Source: Sphingomonas melonis
GTDB taxonomy: Bacteria; Pseudomonadota; Alphaproteobacteria; Sphingomonadales; Sphingomonadaceae
Reading direction: 5' to 3'
NCBI RefSeq assembly: GCF_013409985.1
Contig: NZ_JACCBY010000006.1
Location: forward strand, 62,001-126,000
Length of the DNA: 64,000 nucleotides
Part shown: in pieces, positions 35,096 through 45,826 of the stretch
How positions within the stretch are numbered: position 1 is the first letter of the stretch
Layout of the letters: every line of letters starts with the position of its first letter
Notes under the pieces: generated by a model
Database searches by the model: none
The model's input: only the letters and a program-made list of their open reading frames with translations
Told to the model about the DNA's origin: nothing
Translations under genes and position numbers: made by a program

Positions 35096-36232
35096 TCACT
35101 CTCCCTTGCCCCGCTGGTAACGCGCGCGGAACGCATTCGCGAACGGGGTCAGTTCCTTGGCTGCAATGGCGCGGCGCAGGTCCGCCATCAAGCTTTCGTA
35201 GAACCAGATGTTATGTTCGGTCATCAGCATTGCGCCAAGGATCTCGCCGGAACGGACGAGATGATGGATATAGGCACGGCTCCACGTCGCGCAGGCCGGG
35301 CAGCCGCATGCCGGGTCGAGCGGCCCCTGATCCTCGGCGAACCTAGCGTTGCGCAGGTTGATCGGCCCGTCGCGGGTGAACGCCTGCCCGGTCCGGCCCG
35401 AGCGGGTCGGCATCACGCAGTCGAACATGTCGATGCCGCGCTCCACCGCGCCGACGATATCGTCGGGCTTGCCGACGCCCATCAGGTAGCGCGGCTTGTC
35501 CGCGGGCAATTGGCCCGGCGCGAAGTCAAGGCAGCCGAACATCGCCTCCTGCCCTTCGCCGACGGCGAGGCCGCCGACCGCATAGCCGTCGAAGCCGATA
35601 TCGACCAGCGCATCCGCCGACGCCTTGCGAAAGCCTTCGTCGAGTGCGCCTTGCTGGATGCCGAAGATCGCATTGTTGGCGCCGTGCGCGCCGCCCGCGT
35701 CGAAGGCGGCGCGGCTGCGCCGGGCCCAGCGCATCGACCGCTCCATCGCCGCCGCCTGCACCTCGCGGGTCGAGGTGGTCGGCACCAGCTCGTCGAACGC
35801 CATGACGATGTTGGAGCCGAGTAGCCGCTGGATCTCGATCGACCGTTCCGGGCTGAGCAGGTGGCGGGTGCCGTCGAGGTGCGACTTGAACGACACGCCC
35901 TCTTCCGAGCGCTTGGTGAGGTCGGCGAGGCTCATCACCTGATAGCCGCCCGAATCGGTGAGGATCGGCCGCTCCCAGCCCATGAAGGCGTGCAGCCCGC
36001 CGAGCCGCGCGACCCGCTCCGCGCCGGGGCGCAGCATCAGGTGATAGGTGTTGCCGAGGATGATGTCGGCGCCGGATGCCGCGACATCGGCCGGCTTCAT
36101 CGCCTTGACCGTCCCGGCGGTGCCGACCGGCATGAAGGCGGGGGTGCGGATCGTGCCGCGCTGCATCTGGATGGAGCCGGTGCGGGCGCGGCCGTCGGTG
36201 GCGGCGATGGTGAAGGCAAAGCGCGGGGACAT
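35096..36232 (-). CDS. tgt: tRNA-guanine transglycosylase (queuine/preQ1)
   Basis: 378 aa from the ATG at 36232 ([11 protein letters not shown]), matching usual length; the frame stays open 216 bases further upstream without support. Key parts: [13 protein letters not shown], the Asp nucleophile in [11 protein letters not shown], and zinc ligands [16 protein letters not shown]. It swaps guanine-34 for preQ1 in tRNAs that read NAC/U codons. QueA, the next enzyme of queuosine synthesis, is encoded 0.8 kb upstream on the same strand. Confidence 0.95.
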   Translation of the reverse strand: MSPRFAFTIAATDGRARTGSIQMQRGTIRTPAFMPVGTAGTVKAMKPADVAASGADIILGNTYHLMLRPGAERVARLGGLHAFMGWERPILTDSGGYQVMSLADLTKRSEEGVSFKSHLDGTRHLLSPERSIEIQRLLGSNIVMAFDELVPTTSTREVQAAAMERSMRWARRSRAAFDAGGAHGANNAIFGIQQGALDEGFRKASADALVDIGFDGYAVGGLAVGEGQEAMFGCLDFAPGQLPADKPRYLMGVGKPDDIVGAVERGIDMFDCVMPTRSGRTGQAFTRDGPINLRNARFAEDQGPLDPACGCPACATWSRAYIHHLVRSGEILGAMLMTEHNIWFYESLMADLRRAIAAKELTPFANAFRARYQRGKGE

Positions 36233-36608
36233 GATCGTAACGCTTTGGCGAAGCGGACCGGCGGTGTCGAGCATGCGCTTGGCCCGAACCGCGAGCGGGT
36301 TCCGCCGAAGCGGGATCGACGTTCGGCATTGCAACGAGATTCCTACCCGGCGAGGGCAGGGTGATCGCCTATGAACGCTCGCGCGGGCCGCTCGTCTTCC
36401 CAGCCCACCCGTCACCCCGGACTTGTTCCGGGGTCCACCCAGCCGCAAGAGAATGGTGTCCCATCACGCCCTTCTCCCCGCCGCAGAGTGGACCCCGGAA
36501 CGAGTCCGGGGTGACGGGGTAGGGCTGGAAGGCGACCGGCTCAAACAGACGTTCATGTGCGATAGCCCCATCCCAACGGGGGAGGACTTTGAACCGATCC
36601 CGATCCCC
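36233..36608. other. 376-bp gap holding a palindromic repeat
   Basis: No gene seen between the tgt start and the end of the EF-hand gene. The centre is taken up by the paired 28-bp repeat at 36411-36515. The tgt promoter should lie at about 36240-36400. Confidence 0.4.
36411..36515. repeat. REP-like inverted repeat, copy 1
   Basis: Two 28-bp arms (36411-36438 and 36488-36515) in opposite orientation differ at one base when compared as reverse complements. Each arm is itself a hairpin (CCCCGGA with TCCGGGG). The same arms recur at 51128-51232 and, damaged, at 54860-54916, always between genes. Confidence 0.85.
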
Positions 36609-37067
36609 CTAGCGCTTGCGCTTGCCCGGCAGCCCCATCGTCCGCCCGGCCATCGCACGGATCGTCAGCAATTCCTTGCGGGTGACGGACCCGTCCTTGT
36701 CGACGTCGAACCGCGTGAAGAGGCGCGCGAACGCCGCCTGCAATTCGGCGAGCGTGATGCGATTGTCGCCGTCGCCGTCGACCTCGAACGGGCTCGGCAG
36801 CGCATTGCGGTCGCCGAGCCAGCGTTCCGCCCAATCGGCGAAGGCGATATAGCCCAGCGCCCCGGCATGCGTGCTGTCGCTCGCCGCAAAGCTGCGCCGC
36901 ACGCCCGCGTCCAGCTCGCTGCGGCTGGTGCGGCCGTCACCGTCGCTGTCGAACCCGGCGATCGCCATGCCGACCGGCTCGACGACGAAGGTCGCCGGCG
37001 GCTGGCCCGGTATGGCGGCGGCAGGCACCACCGGCACCGCGGCCTGGAGCAGCAGCGCAAGCAGCAT
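36609..37067 (-). CDS. Secreted EF-hand calcium-binding protein
   Basis: 152 aa starting [18 protein letters not shown], a likely signal peptide. Three EF-hand loops are visible: DSDGDGRTSRSE (about residue 40), DGDGDNRITLAE (about 95) and DVDKDGSVTRKE (about 117), with acidic residues at the metal positions. Basic C-terminus GKRKR. The start overlaps the queA stop (TGATG), so it is translationally coupled to queA, but no functional link to queuosine is apparent. Confidence 0.8.
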   Translation of the reverse strand: MLLALLLQAAVPVVPAAAIPGQPPATFVVEPVGMAIAGFDSDGDGRTSRSELDAGVRRSFAASDSTHAGALGYIAFADWAERWLGDRNALPSPFEVDGDGDNRITLAELQAAFARLFTRFDVDKDGSVTRKELLTIRAMAGRTMGLPGKRKR

Positions 37068-38101
37068 CACGCGCGCACCGGCAGCAACAGCGATGCATCG
37101 CCATAGCTGTAGAAGCGGTAACCCGTCGCGATCGCATGCGCATAGGCCGCCTGCATCCGCTCCCGCCCCATCAGCGCCGATACCAGCATGAACAGCGTCG
37201 ATTTGGGCAAGTGGAAGTTGGTGACGAGCCCGTCGATCCCGCGAAAGGCATAGCCGGGGGTGATGAAGATCGCCGTGTCGCCTTCGAAGGGCGCGATCAC
37301 GCCATCCTCGCCGGCGGCGCTCTCGATCAGGCGCAGCGAGGTGGTGCCGACCGCGATCACCCGGCCGCCGTTGGCGCGCACCGCGTTGAGCCGGTCGGCG
37401 GTGGCGGCGTCGATCCGGCCCCATTCGGCATGCATGCGATGATCCGCGGTATCCTCCGCCTTGACCGGCAGGAAGGTGCCCGCGCCGACGTGCAGCGTCA
37501 GCGTCTCGTGCGCGATCCCCGCCGACGCCAGCGCGTCGATCAGCGCCGGGGTGAAGTGCAGCGCCGCGGTGGGTGCGGCGACCGCGCCGGGCTCGGCGGC
37601 GAACATCGTCTGGTAATCGGTCGCGTCCTGCGCATCGGTCGGGCGCTTGGCGGCGATATAGGGCGGCAGCGGCATCCGGCCGGCGCGCTCGAGCAGCAGC
37701 TCGACCGGCTCGTCACCGGCGAAGTCGAGCGCGAAGCTGCCGTCCTCGCCGCGGTCGGAGGCACGCGCGGCCACGCCGGCGCCGAAATCGATCGTATCGC
37801 CGTTGCGCAGCCGCTTGGCGTTGCGGATGAAGGCGCGCCAGCGGCGCGGGCCCTCGCGCTTGTGCAGCGTGGCGCCGATCGCCGCATCGCCGCGGCGTCC
37901 TTCGAGCTGCGCCGGGATGACGCGCGTGTCGTTGAAGACCAGGCAGTCGCCGGCGCGCAACTGGCCGGGCAGGCCGCCGACGGTCAGGTCGCGCGTCGCG
38001 TCGCCGTCGAGGACGAGCAGCCGCGCCGCGTCGCGCGGCACCGCCGGGCGCAGCGCGATCCGTTCCGCCGGCAGATCGAAGTCGAAAAGGTCGACCCTCA
38101 C
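37067..38101 (-). CDS. queA: S-adenosylmethionine:tRNA ribosyltransferase-isomerase QueA
   Basis: 344 aa starting [19 protein letters not shown], with [29 protein letters not shown] and [17 protein letters not shown], all QueA hallmarks. It builds epoxyqueuosine on preQ1-tRNA. The start overlaps the cyclophilin stop as ATGA and its stop overlaps the EF-hand start. Confidence 0.95.
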   Translation of the reverse strand: MRVDLFDFDLPAERIALRPAVPRDAARLLVLDGDATRDLTVGGLPGQLRAGDCLVFNDTRVIPAQLEGRRGDAAIGATLHKREGPRRWRAFIRNAKRLRNGDTIDFGAGVAARASDRGEDGSFALDFAGDEPVELLLERAGRMPLPPYIAAKRPTDAQDATDYQTMFAAEPGAVAAPTAALHFTPALIDALASAGIAHETLTLHVGAGTFLPVKAEDTADHRMHAEWGRIDAATADRLNAVRANGGRVIAVGTTSLRLIESAAGEDGVIAPFEGDTAIFITPGYAFRGIDGLVTNFHLPKSTLFMLVSALMGRERMQAAYAHAIATGYRFYSYGDASLLLPVRA

Positions 38102-38820
38102 TTGCGGGCAGGCGCAGCCTTGGCGGGCGCACGCTTGGGCGCGGCGGCGCCGGCCGGGCCGATGCCGGGCAGCGTCACCGGCGCGCCGAGCGTCACCGGC
38201 GCGGCGGCGGGGGCCGGCGTATAAGGCGGCGGATTGTCGGCGGCGATATAGGCGCGGGTGATGCGGGTCGGGTTGGCGGGCGGCTCGCCACGCTCGATCG
38301 CGTCGACATATTGCATCCCGTCGATCACCCGGCCGAACACCGTGTACTTCTTGTCGAGGCTGAGCCGCGGCTGGAAGACGATGAAGAACTGGCTGTTGGC
38401 GCTGTTCTCGTCATCGGCGCGCGCGGCCGATACCGCGCCGCGGACGTGCGGCAGATAGTTGAACTCGGCCGGCACGTTGGGCAGCGTCGAACCGCCGGTG
38501 CCGTCACCCTTGGGATCGCCGCCCTGCGCCATGAAGCCGTCGATCACGCGGTGAAACAGCAGCCCGTTGTAGAAGCCCTGCCGGGTCAGCGTCTTGACCC
38601 GCTCGACCATCTTCGGCGCGACGTCGGGACGCAGCCAGATCGTCACCCGGCCGCCGTTCGACAGGTCGAGCAGCCAGAGATTCTCCTTGTCGGTGGTCGC
38701 GGGCGGCGTCGCCCGCTCGGCGACACCACCGGGCGCGGTCTGCGCGGCAGCGGCCGCCACGACGGCAGGCAGGGCAAACAGGCAGAGAAGAAACGCAAAC
38801 AGACGGGCGAACGGGCGCAT
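38098..38820 (-). CDS. Periplasmic cyclophilin-type peptidyl-prolyl isomerase
   Basis: 240 aa. A signal peptide ends near AAAAQ (about residue 27). The cyclophilin domain (about 45-190) has [15 protein letters not shown] and [10 protein letters not shown], the active-site strands. An Ala/Pro/Lys-rich tail of about 45 residues follows, unusual for the family and perhaps attached to the envelope or disordered. Overlaps queA by 4 bases. Confidence 0.9.
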   Translation of the reverse strand: MRPFARLFAFLLCLFALPAVVAAAAAQTAPGGVAERATPPATTDKENLWLLDLSNGGRVTIWLRPDVAPKMVERVKTLTRQGFYNGLLFHRVIDGFMAQGGDPKGDGTGGSTLPNVPAEFNYLPHVRGAVSAARADDENSANSQFFIVFQPRLSLDKKYTVFGRVIDGMQYVDAIERGEPPANPTRITRAYIAADNPPPYTPAPAAAPVTLGAPVTLPGIGPAGAAAPKRAPAKAAPARK

Positions 38821-38992
38821 GGAATATCCAACCTCGGTGGTGGCGGCGACTTAGAACAAAATCCGGATTGCACCAAACTGAACGTGGCGGCAGCGGATCG
38901 ACCGCCACGGAGCACGGGCGAACGGCGCAGCGCCCGCTTGCACGCGGCCTTCGGAATCGTCGCCCCCTTCGCGGGGGAGGACCCGCGACCGC

Positions 38993-39499
38993 TCAGCTGC
39001 CCTTGCGGCCCAGCACCCCGACCCGCGCGACCACTTCCTGGCACACCGCGGGGGTGACGAACTTGCCGATCGGTCCGCCGAACAGCGCGATTTCCTTGAC
39101 CAGCCGGCTGGCGATCGGTTGCAGCGCGACGTCGGCCATCAGAAAGACGGTTTCGACGCGCGGATTGATCTGCTGGTTCATGCCGGCCATCTGATATTCG
39201 TATTCGAAATCGGCGACGGCGCGCAGGCCGCGGATGATGACCTTGGCGCCCTCGCGCTCGGCGAAGTCCATCAGCAGCGAATCGAAGGCGACGACCTCCA
39301 CCGTGCCGCCGATGTCCGCGACCTCGCGGCGGACAATCGCCATCCGCTCCTCGACCGAGAACATCGGCGACTTGGACGGGTTGGTGGTGACGCCGATCAC
39401 CAGCCGGTCGACCAGCTTCGCGCCGCGCCGGATGATGTCCATATGCCCCAACGTGATGGGGTCGAAGGTGCCGGGATAGACGCCGATCCGCTCTGCCAC
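38993..39499 (-). CDS. coaD: Phosphopantetheine adenylyltransferase
   Basis: 168 aa: GVYPGTFDPITLGHMDII with the nucleotidyltransferase T/HxGH motif, and IIRGLRAVADFEYE and VKEIALFGG as in CoaD. Fourth step of coenzyme A synthesis. It starts 11 bases after the ispA stop and leads to the cyclophilin gene after a 172-bp space. Confidence 0.95.
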   Translation of the reverse strand: MAERIGVYPGTFDPITLGHMDIIRRGAKLVDRLVIGVTTNPSKSPMFSVEERMAIVRREVADIGGTVEVVAFDSLLMDFAEREGAKVIIRGLRAVADFEYEYQMAGMNQQINPRVETVFLMADVALQPIASRLVKEIALFGGPIGKFVTPAVCQEVVARVGVLGRKGS

Positions 39500-39510
39500 T
39501 GTATTCCCCC

Positions 39511-40401
39511 TTAGCGGTCGCGTTCGACGACGTAGCGCGCGACCTCACGCAGCACGTCCGCCTCGGTGCCGAAGGCGTGGAGATGCTGCACCGCCTGATC
39601 GACCAGCATCCGGCATTGCTCGCGCGCGCGATCGACGCCAAGCAGCGACAGGAAGGTCTCCTTGCCCGCCTCGCCGTCCTTGCGCAGCGCCTTGCCGACC
39701 ACCGCCTCGTCGCCCTCGGCGTCGAGTAGGTCGTCGGCGATCTGGAAGGCGAGGCCGAGATCGTGCGCATAGCCGCGCAGGCTGCGCCGCCCCTCCGGCG
39801 GCACATGGCCGAGGATCGCACCCATCTCCACCGAGACCGAGATCAGCGCGCCGGTCTTCATCTGCTGCAGCCGCGTGACGGTGGCGAGATCGAAGCGCGA
39901 GCGTTCGGCGACCAGATCCATCATCTGCCCGCCGGCCATGCCGCTCGGCCCGGAGGCGCGCGCGAGTTCCATCACCAGCTCGGCGCGGACGAAGGGATCG
40001 GGATGCGTCTTGGGATCGGCGAGGATCTCGAACGCCAGCGCATGCAGGCAGTCGCCGGCGAGGATCGCGGTCGCCTCGTCATAGGCCTTGTGCACCGTCG
40101 GCTTGCCGCGACGCACGTCGTCGTCATCCATCGCCGGCAGATCGTCGTGGATCAGCGAATAGACGTGGATCGCCTCCACCGCCATCGCGACGTCGCCCGA
40201 ACAGTCGCGGTCGACGCCGAACAGGTCGGCGGTCGCGCAGAGCAGCAGCGGGCGCAGCCGCTTGCCGCCGCCGATCGCGGCGTGGCGCATCGCGCGATAC
40301 AGATCGGCGCGTGGGTCGTCGGGGATGGCCAGCAGCCGGTCGAACCGGGCGTCGATGTCCTCGGACACGCTCGCCAGCGCCGCGCCAAGCGTCGTCGCCA
40401 C
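39511..40401 (-). CDS. ispA: Farnesyl/geranyl diphosphate synthase (polyprenyl synthetase)
   Basis: 296 aa from a GTG at 40401, four bases after the xseB stop; the longer frame only overlaps xseB. First Asp-rich motif DDLPAMDDDD, second DDLLDAEGD, plus GGGKRLRP and GQMMDL. It condenses isopentenyl units to farnesyl diphosphate for quinones, undecaprenol and carotenoids. The xseB-ispA order is common in Proteobacteria. Confidence 0.92.
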   Translation of the reverse strand: MATTLGAALASVSEDIDARFDRLLAIPDDPRADLYRAMRHAAIGGGKRLRPLLLCATADLFGVDRDCSGDVAMAVEAIHVYSLIHDDLPAMDDDDVRRGKPTVHKAYDEATAILAGDCLHALAFEILADPKTHPDPFVRAELVMELARASGPSGMAGGQMMDLVAERSRFDLATVTRLQQMKTGALISVSVEMGAILGHVPPEGRRSLRGYAHDLGLAFQIADDLLDAEGDEAVVGKALRKDGEAGKETFLSLLGVDRAREQCRMLVDQAVQHLHAFGTEADVLREVARYVVERDR

Positions 40402-40405
40402 GCGC

Positions 40406-40645
40406 TCAGCCTGCGGCAAAGGGGCGCGTCGCCGTCGCCTTGCCCTCGGCGTCGAGGCGGATCGCCTCGATCCGCGCCTGGGCGGCGTCGAGCCGTTCGG
40501 CGCAGCGCTGCCGCAACCGGTCACCGCGTTCGTAGAGCTGGATCGATTCGTCCAGCGTCGCCTCACCGCTTTCCAGCCGGCCGACGATGCGTTCCAGCTC
40601 CTTGAGCGCGTCCTCGAACGACAGGCTTTCGATAGGATTATCCAT
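40406..40645 (-). CDS. xseB: Exodeoxyribonuclease VII small subunit
   Basis: 79 aa, LSFEDALKELERIVGRLESGEATLDESI, the typical two-helix small subunit that binds XseA. Operon with ispA. Confidence 0.93.
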   Translation of the reverse strand: MDNPIESLSFEDALKELERIVGRLESGEATLDESIQLYERGDRLRQRCAERLDAAQARIEAIRLDAEGKATATRPFAAG

Positions 40646-40731
40646 GGTCTCGCTATGCGGCAGCGCCGGAGCGGGCGCAAGCGCGCGGCGCGTTCGCGGT
40701 GCGTCGGGCCACGCCGGCGGTCCCGATCGGC

Positions 40732-40926
40732 TCAGCCGCGCGGCGCGGTCCAGGTATAGAGGACGGACACGCCGACCAGCCCCAGGTCGATCGCCGCCTG
40801 GATGCGGTGCGGGCGCGGATCGCCGATATCGTGGGTGAGCAGCCGGATATCCGGCGTCGGGTGGCGCACCGCGACCAGCGCGACCAGCGCCAGACCTGCC
40901 ACGGCCAGTGTCCGACGGTCCCTCAT
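40732..40926 (-). CDS. Small membrane-associated hypothetical protein (64 aa)
   Basis: 64 aa from the ATG at 40926, with GGGAGGAG upstream. Two short hydrophobic parts (LAVAGLALVALVAV and IDLGLVGVSVLYTW) around a polar loop. The frame and strong ribosome site support a real gene between the diguanylate cyclase and xseB. Not recognised. Confidence 0.6.
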   Translation of the reverse strand: MRDRRTLAVAGLALVALVAVRHPTPDIRLLTHDIGDPRPHRIQAAIDLGLVGVSVLYTWTAPRG

Positions 40927-40997
40927 CGCGCGCTCTCCTCCCAGTGGGGAAAGCCTAGCAGAAACCGGCGCTTCCCGCCAGCGCCCGCCGCCGCGGA

Positions 40998-42683
40998 TCA
41001 CGCCGCCTGCGCGAGGGCGGCGCCATGGCGGACGCGGTCGCGCCCTGCCGCCTTGGCGGCGAACAGCGCGCGGTCGGCGCAGCGGTACATCGCCTTCCAG
41101 TCGGTCTCGCGACGCAGCGTGCCGATGCAGGTGCCGATGCTCGCGGTGACGACCAGATCGAACGGCATCCGCTCCATGCGCAGCCGGTCCAGCACCGCGC
41201 GCGCGTCGAGCGGCCTGTCGACCGGGACCAGCATCGCGAATTCCTCGCCGCCGATCCGCGCGACCAGCGCCTCCGGCGTGGCGGCGGTGCGCAGCGCGCG
41301 CGCGATCACGCGCAGCACCTCGTCGCCGCCGTCGTGCCCGATGGTTTCGTTGATCCGCTTGAAATGGTCGATGTCGACGAGGATCAGCTGATGCTCGGCG
41401 TCGCGGCCGATCGCGCCGTCGAGGAAGGCGCGCCGGTTGAGCAGGCCGGTCAGCGGGTCGGTCGCGGCGAGCAGGCGCGCGGCGATCTCCTGCTCGCGCG
41501 CGGCGTCCCGCTCCAGGCTGAGCAGCCGGATACGGTAGGCGACGCCGAGCGACGACAGCGCCGCCTCCAGCGCCATCGCCAGCAGCGTCGAATTGTCGAT
41601 CCACACCTGCCAGGCGAAGACGTTGAACGCGGCGAGGATGCGGACGCTGCCGAGCACCACCGGCGCGCCCCAGGCAAGCCCGAACAGCCACAGATAGTTG
41701 CTGCGCCGCCGATAGGCACGGATCAGGATCGGCGCGAGCAGCGTGATGACGAAGAGATAGCTCGACGTGCTGATCGCGTCGGTGATCACGGCGAAATGCG
41801 GGGTGAGCAGCGCATAGGCGCCGGCGGCGAGCAGCACGAAGGCGATGACCGCGCTGCTGTACGGGCGCAGCCAGCCGTCGAAGACGCGCCGCTCGAAGAA
41901 GGCGCGCGCGAACACCAGCGCCGCCGCGGCGGAGCCGGCGAGCAGCACGAAATTGATCCGCTGGCGATCGTTGTTGTCGATCCCGGTGATCTGGCCGAGC
42001 AGCCCCGACGAGCTGAGGGCATAACCGAGCAGGCACAGCACCATCAGGCAATAGGCCGGCTGGAACGCCTGCCGCAGCGCCGCCCACAAGGCGAGATTGT
42101 AGACGAGCAGCGCCAGGCACATGCCGGCGAACCCGGCATAGAGCGCCGCCATCGTTAGGTCGGCGGCGGCGGCGCTGTCGCGATCGACCAGCGTCGGCCC
42201 GACCAGGACGCCGCGCCGGTTGAGCGCGCCCTCGACATGCCAGAGCAACTGCACCGGCGCTGCGGCATGTCGCGGCAGCGGCAATTGGATGATCGCGCCG
42301 AGCCGCAGATGCCGGCCGGCATTGGCGCTGGTGAAGCCGGTATGGCGGATCGCGCCATCGGCATAGCGTATGTAGAGCGTCGCGCGGGTCTGCCACAGGC
42401 TCGCCTGGCGTACCTGCAACGCCGCCTCGCCGGTCAGGGGCAGGGGTTGCGACAGCACCCAGAAATCGCCGGGCCTATAAGAGGTCTGCCGGCGGACGCA
42501 GTCGAATCGATAGGGCTGGCGGAACAGCGCCGCGGCCATCTGGTCAGTCGCCCGCGAGTCGGCGGGGAGGATGCACGTGCGCAGCGGCACGCGCACTGCG
42601 GCGGCAGCGGGTGCACCGGCAAGCGCCGCCACGATCAGCAAGACAACGGTGAGAATCCATCGTGTTGCGGGCGCGTTCGACAT
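40998..42683 (-). CDS. Membrane diguanylate cyclase with 7TMR-DISM sensor
   Basis: 561 aa. A signal peptide is followed by a periplasmic beta-rich ligand domain (about 30-175), seven membrane spans of the 7TMR-DISM type (about 185-385), a short coiled coil and a C-terminal GGDEF domain with the active motif GGEEF and DIDHFKRINE. It should make cyclic di-GMP in response to an external small molecule or sugar. The RxxD inhibitory site is not evident. A CtrA-like half-site TTAACCAT lies about 31 bases upstream. Confidence 0.88.
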   Translation of the reverse strand: MSNAPATRWILTVVLLIVAALAGAPAAAAVRVPLRTCILPADSRATDQMAAALFRQPYRFDCVRRQTSYRPGDFWVLSQPLPLTGEAALQVRQASLWQTRATLYIRYADGAIRHTGFTSANAGRHLRLGAIIQLPLPRHAAAPVQLLWHVEGALNRRGVLVGPTLVDRDSAAAADLTMAALYAGFAGMCLALLVYNLALWAALRQAFQPAYCLMVLCLLGYALSSSGLLGQITGIDNNDRQRINFVLLAGSAAAALVFARAFFERRVFDGWLRPYSSAVIAFVLLAAGAYALLTPHFAVITDAISTSSYLFVITLLAPILIRAYRRRSNYLWLFGLAWGAPVVLGSVRILAAFNVFAWQVWIDNSTLLAMALEAALSSLGVAYRIRLLSLERDAAREQEIAARLLAATDPLTGLLNRRAFLDGAIGRDAEHQLILVDIDHFKRINETIGHDGGDEVLRVIARALRTAATPEALVARIGGEEFAMLVPVDRPLDARAVLDRLRMERMPFDLVVTASIGTCIGTLRRETDWKAMYRCADRALFAAKAAGRDRVRHGAALAQAA

Positions 42684-42790
42684 GGCCGCGGCCTAGCCGC
42701 CGAGTGCAAATCAATGGTTAACGATGCGTCAGGACGTTGATCGGGCGATCGTCCCGCGGCAGAGCCGCAGGGGGTCGAGGAGGGCGAGAT

Positions 42791-43210
42791 ATGCAGGCGA
42801 TGTCGGAACCACGCGTTGGCTGCGGCGCCGCGATCATGGTCGACGGCCGCATCCTGCTGCTGCGTCGGCTGACCCCGCCCGAGGCGGGATGTTGGGGACT
42901 CGCCGGCGGCAAGATCGACCTGTTCGAGACCGCCGAAGCGGCCATGCGGCGCGAGGTGGCCGAAGAGCTCGGCATCACCGTCGGCGGCGCCGACTGGCTA
43001 TGCTGGGTCGACCAGATCGACCGGGACGCGGGCACGCACTGGGTCGCGCCGGTCTATCGTGTGCGGGACTTCACCGGAACGCCACGCAATTGCGAGCCGG
43101 GCAAGCACGAGGGGCCGGGATGGTTCGCGCTCGATGCGCTGCCCGCTGATCTGACCACGCCGACGCGGATCGCCGTGGCGGCGTTGCGCGCGGTGGAGGC
43201 ACGTGCCTAA
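42791..43210 (+). CDS. Nudix hydrolase
   Basis: 139 aa from the ATG at 42791 (GGAGG upstream; a second ATG three codons on is possible). The Nudix box runs from GGKIDLFET to REVAEELGI with all catalytic Glu residues. The N-terminal VGCGAAIMVDGRILLLRR and the later CWVDQI fit the group related to ADP-ribose or 8-oxo-dGTP hydrolases; the substrate cannot be fixed. Divergent from the diguanylate cyclase. Confidence 0.85.
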   Translation: MQAMSEPRVGCGAAIMVDGRILLLRRLTPPEAGCWGLAGGKIDLFETAEAAMRREVAEELGITVGGADWLCWVDQIDRDAGTHWVAPVYRVRDFTGTPRNCEPGKHEGPGWFALDALPADLTTPTRIAVAALRAVEARA

Positions 43211-43323
43211 CGCCGCTTGGCGGCTCGCCAATGCAGGGATCGCGCCGCCCGGGGTCACGGCGCGTCGTGCCGGTTCGCGCACAGGCCGATCCGGCGCTAC
43301 GTACGTCGCACCCCCTCGGCATG

Positions 43324-43352
43324 AAAAAGGCCGGACTGTCGCCAGTCCGGCC
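43324..43352 (-). terminator. Rho-independent terminator of clpA
   Basis: On the minus strand a perfect 9-bp GC stem (43344-43352 with 43329-43337) is followed by five T. It lies 25 bases past the clpA stop. Confidence 0.85.
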
Positions 43353-43376
43353 TGTTCTGTCCTCTCCGAGAGACGC

Positions 43377-45692
43377 TTACTTGGCGTCGACCGGTTCGGC
43401 CTTGCCCTTCTTCTTCGGCTTCTTCGGCGCCGCCGGTTCGATTGCGAAGGACAGCGCGCCGTCCTTCATCCGCACCGTCACCTCACCGCCATGGACCAGT
43501 TTGCCGAACAGCAGTTCCTCGGCGAGCGGCTGCTTGATCTTCTCCTGGATCAGGCGGCCCATCGGGCGGGCGCCGTACAGCTTGTCATAGCCCTTTTCGG
43601 TCAGCCAGCTCTTCGCCGCATCGTCCAGGTTGATGTGGACGTTGCGATCGGCGAGCTGGAGTTCGAGCTGGAGGATGAACTTGTCCACCACCCGCGCGAC
43701 CACTTCGGTCGGCAGGTAACCGAACGGCACGATCGCATCGAGCCGGTTGCGGAACTCCGGCGTGAACATCTTCTGCACCGCCTGCTCGTCCTCGCCCTCG
43801 CGGGTGAGGTTGCCGAAGCCGACCGTCTCGCGCGCCATGTCGGACGCGCCGGCATTGGTCGTCATGATCAGGATGACGTTGCGGAAGTCGACCGACTTGC
43901 CGTGCTGATCGGTGAGACGCCCGTTATCCATGACCTGCAACAGGATGTTGAACAGATCGGGATGCGCCTTCTCGATCTCGTCGAGCAGCAGCACGCAATG
44001 CGGATTCTGGTCGACCGCATCGGTCAGCAGGCCGCCCTGGTCGAAGCCGACATAGCCGGGGGGCGCACCGATCAGCCGGCTGACCGAATGCCGCTCCATA
44101 TATTCGCTCATGTCGAAGCGCTGGAGCGGGATGCCCAGGATCGACGACAATTGCTTGGCGACCTCGGTCTTGCCGACGCCCGTGGGGCCGGTGAACAGAT
44201 AGTTGCCGATCGGCTTTTCCGGTTCGCGCAGGCCGGCGCGAGCGAGCTTGATCGCGCTGGCGAGCTTCTCGATCGCACTGTTCTGGCCGAAGACGACGCG
44301 CTTCAGGTCGGTTTCGAGACTTTCCAGCGCCGCCTTGTCGTCGGTCGACACCGACTTCGGCGGGATGCGCGCCATCGTCGCGATCACCTGTTCGATCTCC
44401 TTGGCGGTGATCGTCTTCTTGCGCTTGCCCGGCGGCACCAGCATCTGCATCGCGCCGACCTCGTCGATCACGTCGATCGCCTTGTCGGGCAGCTTGCGGT
44501 CGTTGATGTAGCGCGCGCTCAGCTCCACCGCCGACTTGATCGCATCGGGCGTGTATTTGACCGAATGATGCTCCTCGAACGCCGAGCGCAGGCCGGCGAG
44601 GATCTTGATCGTATCCTCGATCGTCGGCTCGTTGACGTCGATCTTCTGGAATCGCCGCAGCAGCGCGCGGTCCTTCTCGAAGTGGTTGCGGAACTCCTTG
44701 TAGGTGGTCGATCCGATGCAGCGGATCGTGCCGCCCGACAGCGCGGGTTTCAGCAGGTTGGACGCGTCCATCGCGCCGCCGCTGGTCGCGCCGGCGCCGA
44801 TCACGGTGTGGATCTCGTCGATGAACAGCACCGCGTGCGGCAGCTTCTCGAGTTCGTTGACGACCGCCTTCAGCCGCTCCTCGAAGTCGCCGCGATAGCG
44901 GGTGCCGGCGAGCAATGCGCCCATGTCGAGGCTGTAGATCACCGCCTCGCTGAGCACGTCGGGCACCTCGCCCTCGACGATCTTGCGCGCCAGGCCTTCC
45001 GCGATCGCGGTCTTGCCGACGCCGGGATCGCCGACATAGAGCGGGTTGTTCTTCGACCGGCGGCACAGGATCTGGATCGTGCGATCCACCTCCGGCCCGC
45101 GCCCGATCAGCGGATCGACCTTGCCGATCTTCGCCTTCTCGTTGAGGTCGACGGTGAATTGCTTGAGTGCGCTTTCCGTCTTGCCCTTCTCCTGTCCCTT
45201 GGCGGGCTTGTCCTCCTCGACGCCCTTGGGCGTCGTGGCTTCGGCGGCGCCGGTCCCCTTGCCAACGCCGTGGCTGATGAAGCTCACGGCATCGAGGCGG
45301 CTCATGTCCTGCTGCTGCAGGAAATAGACGGCATAGCTCTCGCGCTCGCTGAACAGGGCGACGAGCACGTTGGCACCGGTCACCTCGTCGCGGCCCGACG
45401 ACTGGACGTGGAGGATGGCGCGCTGCACGACGCGCTGGAAGCCGCTGGTCGGCGACGGATCGGTCGCGGCATCGACCTTGAGCGCATCCAGCTCGGTGTC
45501 GAGATAATGGGCAACGGTGGTCTTGAGATCGCCGAGTTCGACATGGCACGCCTCCATGACCTTGGAGGCATGTTCGTCACCGATCAGGGCGAGCAGCAGA
45601 TGTTCGAGCGTCGCATATTCGTGCCGACGCGAAGACGCGGCTTCGAGCGCCTTGTGCAGCGTGGTCTCGAGCGCGGGGGCGAAGGATGGCAT
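43377..45692 (-). CDS. clpA: ATP-dependent Clp protease ATP-binding subunit ClpA
   Basis: 771 aa: two N-terminal Clp repeats (residues about 1-145), a first AAA+ domain with [15 protein letters not shown], a second with [14 protein letters not shown], and a C-terminal D2 domain ending in a Lys-rich tail. Unfolds substrates, including N-degron proteins, for ClpP. clpS, usually directly upstream in Alphaproteobacteria, is not here; the next gene upstream on the strand is DUF1192. Confidence 0.95.
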   Translation of the reverse strand: MPSFAPALETTLHKALEAASSRRHEYATLEHLLLALIGDEHASKVMEACHVELGDLKTTVAHYLDTELDALKVDAATDPSPTSGFQRVVQRAILHVQSSGRDEVTGANVLVALFSERESYAVYFLQQQDMSRLDAVSFISHGVGKGTGAAEATTPKGVEEDKPAKGQEKGKTESALKQFTVDLNEKAKIGKVDPLIGRGPEVDRTIQILCRRSKNNPLYVGDPGVGKTAIAEGLARKIVEGEVPDVLSEAVIYSLDMGALLAGTRYRGDFEERLKAVVNELEKLPHAVLFIDEIHTVIGAGATSGGAMDASNLLKPALSGGTIRCIGSTTYKEFRNHFEKDRALLRRFQKIDVNEPTIEDTIKILAGLRSAFEEHHSVKYTPDAIKSAVELSARYINDRKLPDKAIDVIDEVGAMQMLVPPGKRKKTITAKEIEQVIATMARIPPKSVSTDDKAALESLETDLKRVVFGQNSAIEKLASAIKLARAGLREPEKPIGNYLFTGPTGVGKTEVAKQLSSILGIPLQRFDMSEYMERHSVSRLIGAPPGYVGFDQGGLLTDAVDQNPHCVLLLDEIEKAHPDLFNILLQVMDNGRLTDQHGKSVDFRNVILIMTTNAGASDMARETVGFGNLTREGEDEQAVQKMFTPEFRNRLDAIVPFGYLPTEVVARVVDKFILQLELQLADRNVHINLDDAAKSWLTEKGYDKLYGARPMGRLIQEKIKQPLAEELLFGKLVHGGEVTVRMKDGALSFAIEPAAPKKPKKKGKAEPVDAK

Positions 45693-45826
45693 TCAGATTA
45701 CTCCAGTCGGATCGCGGTGGGTCGCCGCGTCCTTTCCAACCATGTCGGTATCGCGGACGCCCGCATCAAGCACTTGACGTCGCACGGTCGGCAGCGGGCA
45801 TGCGGCCCATCCCATGCGACGTCGGA

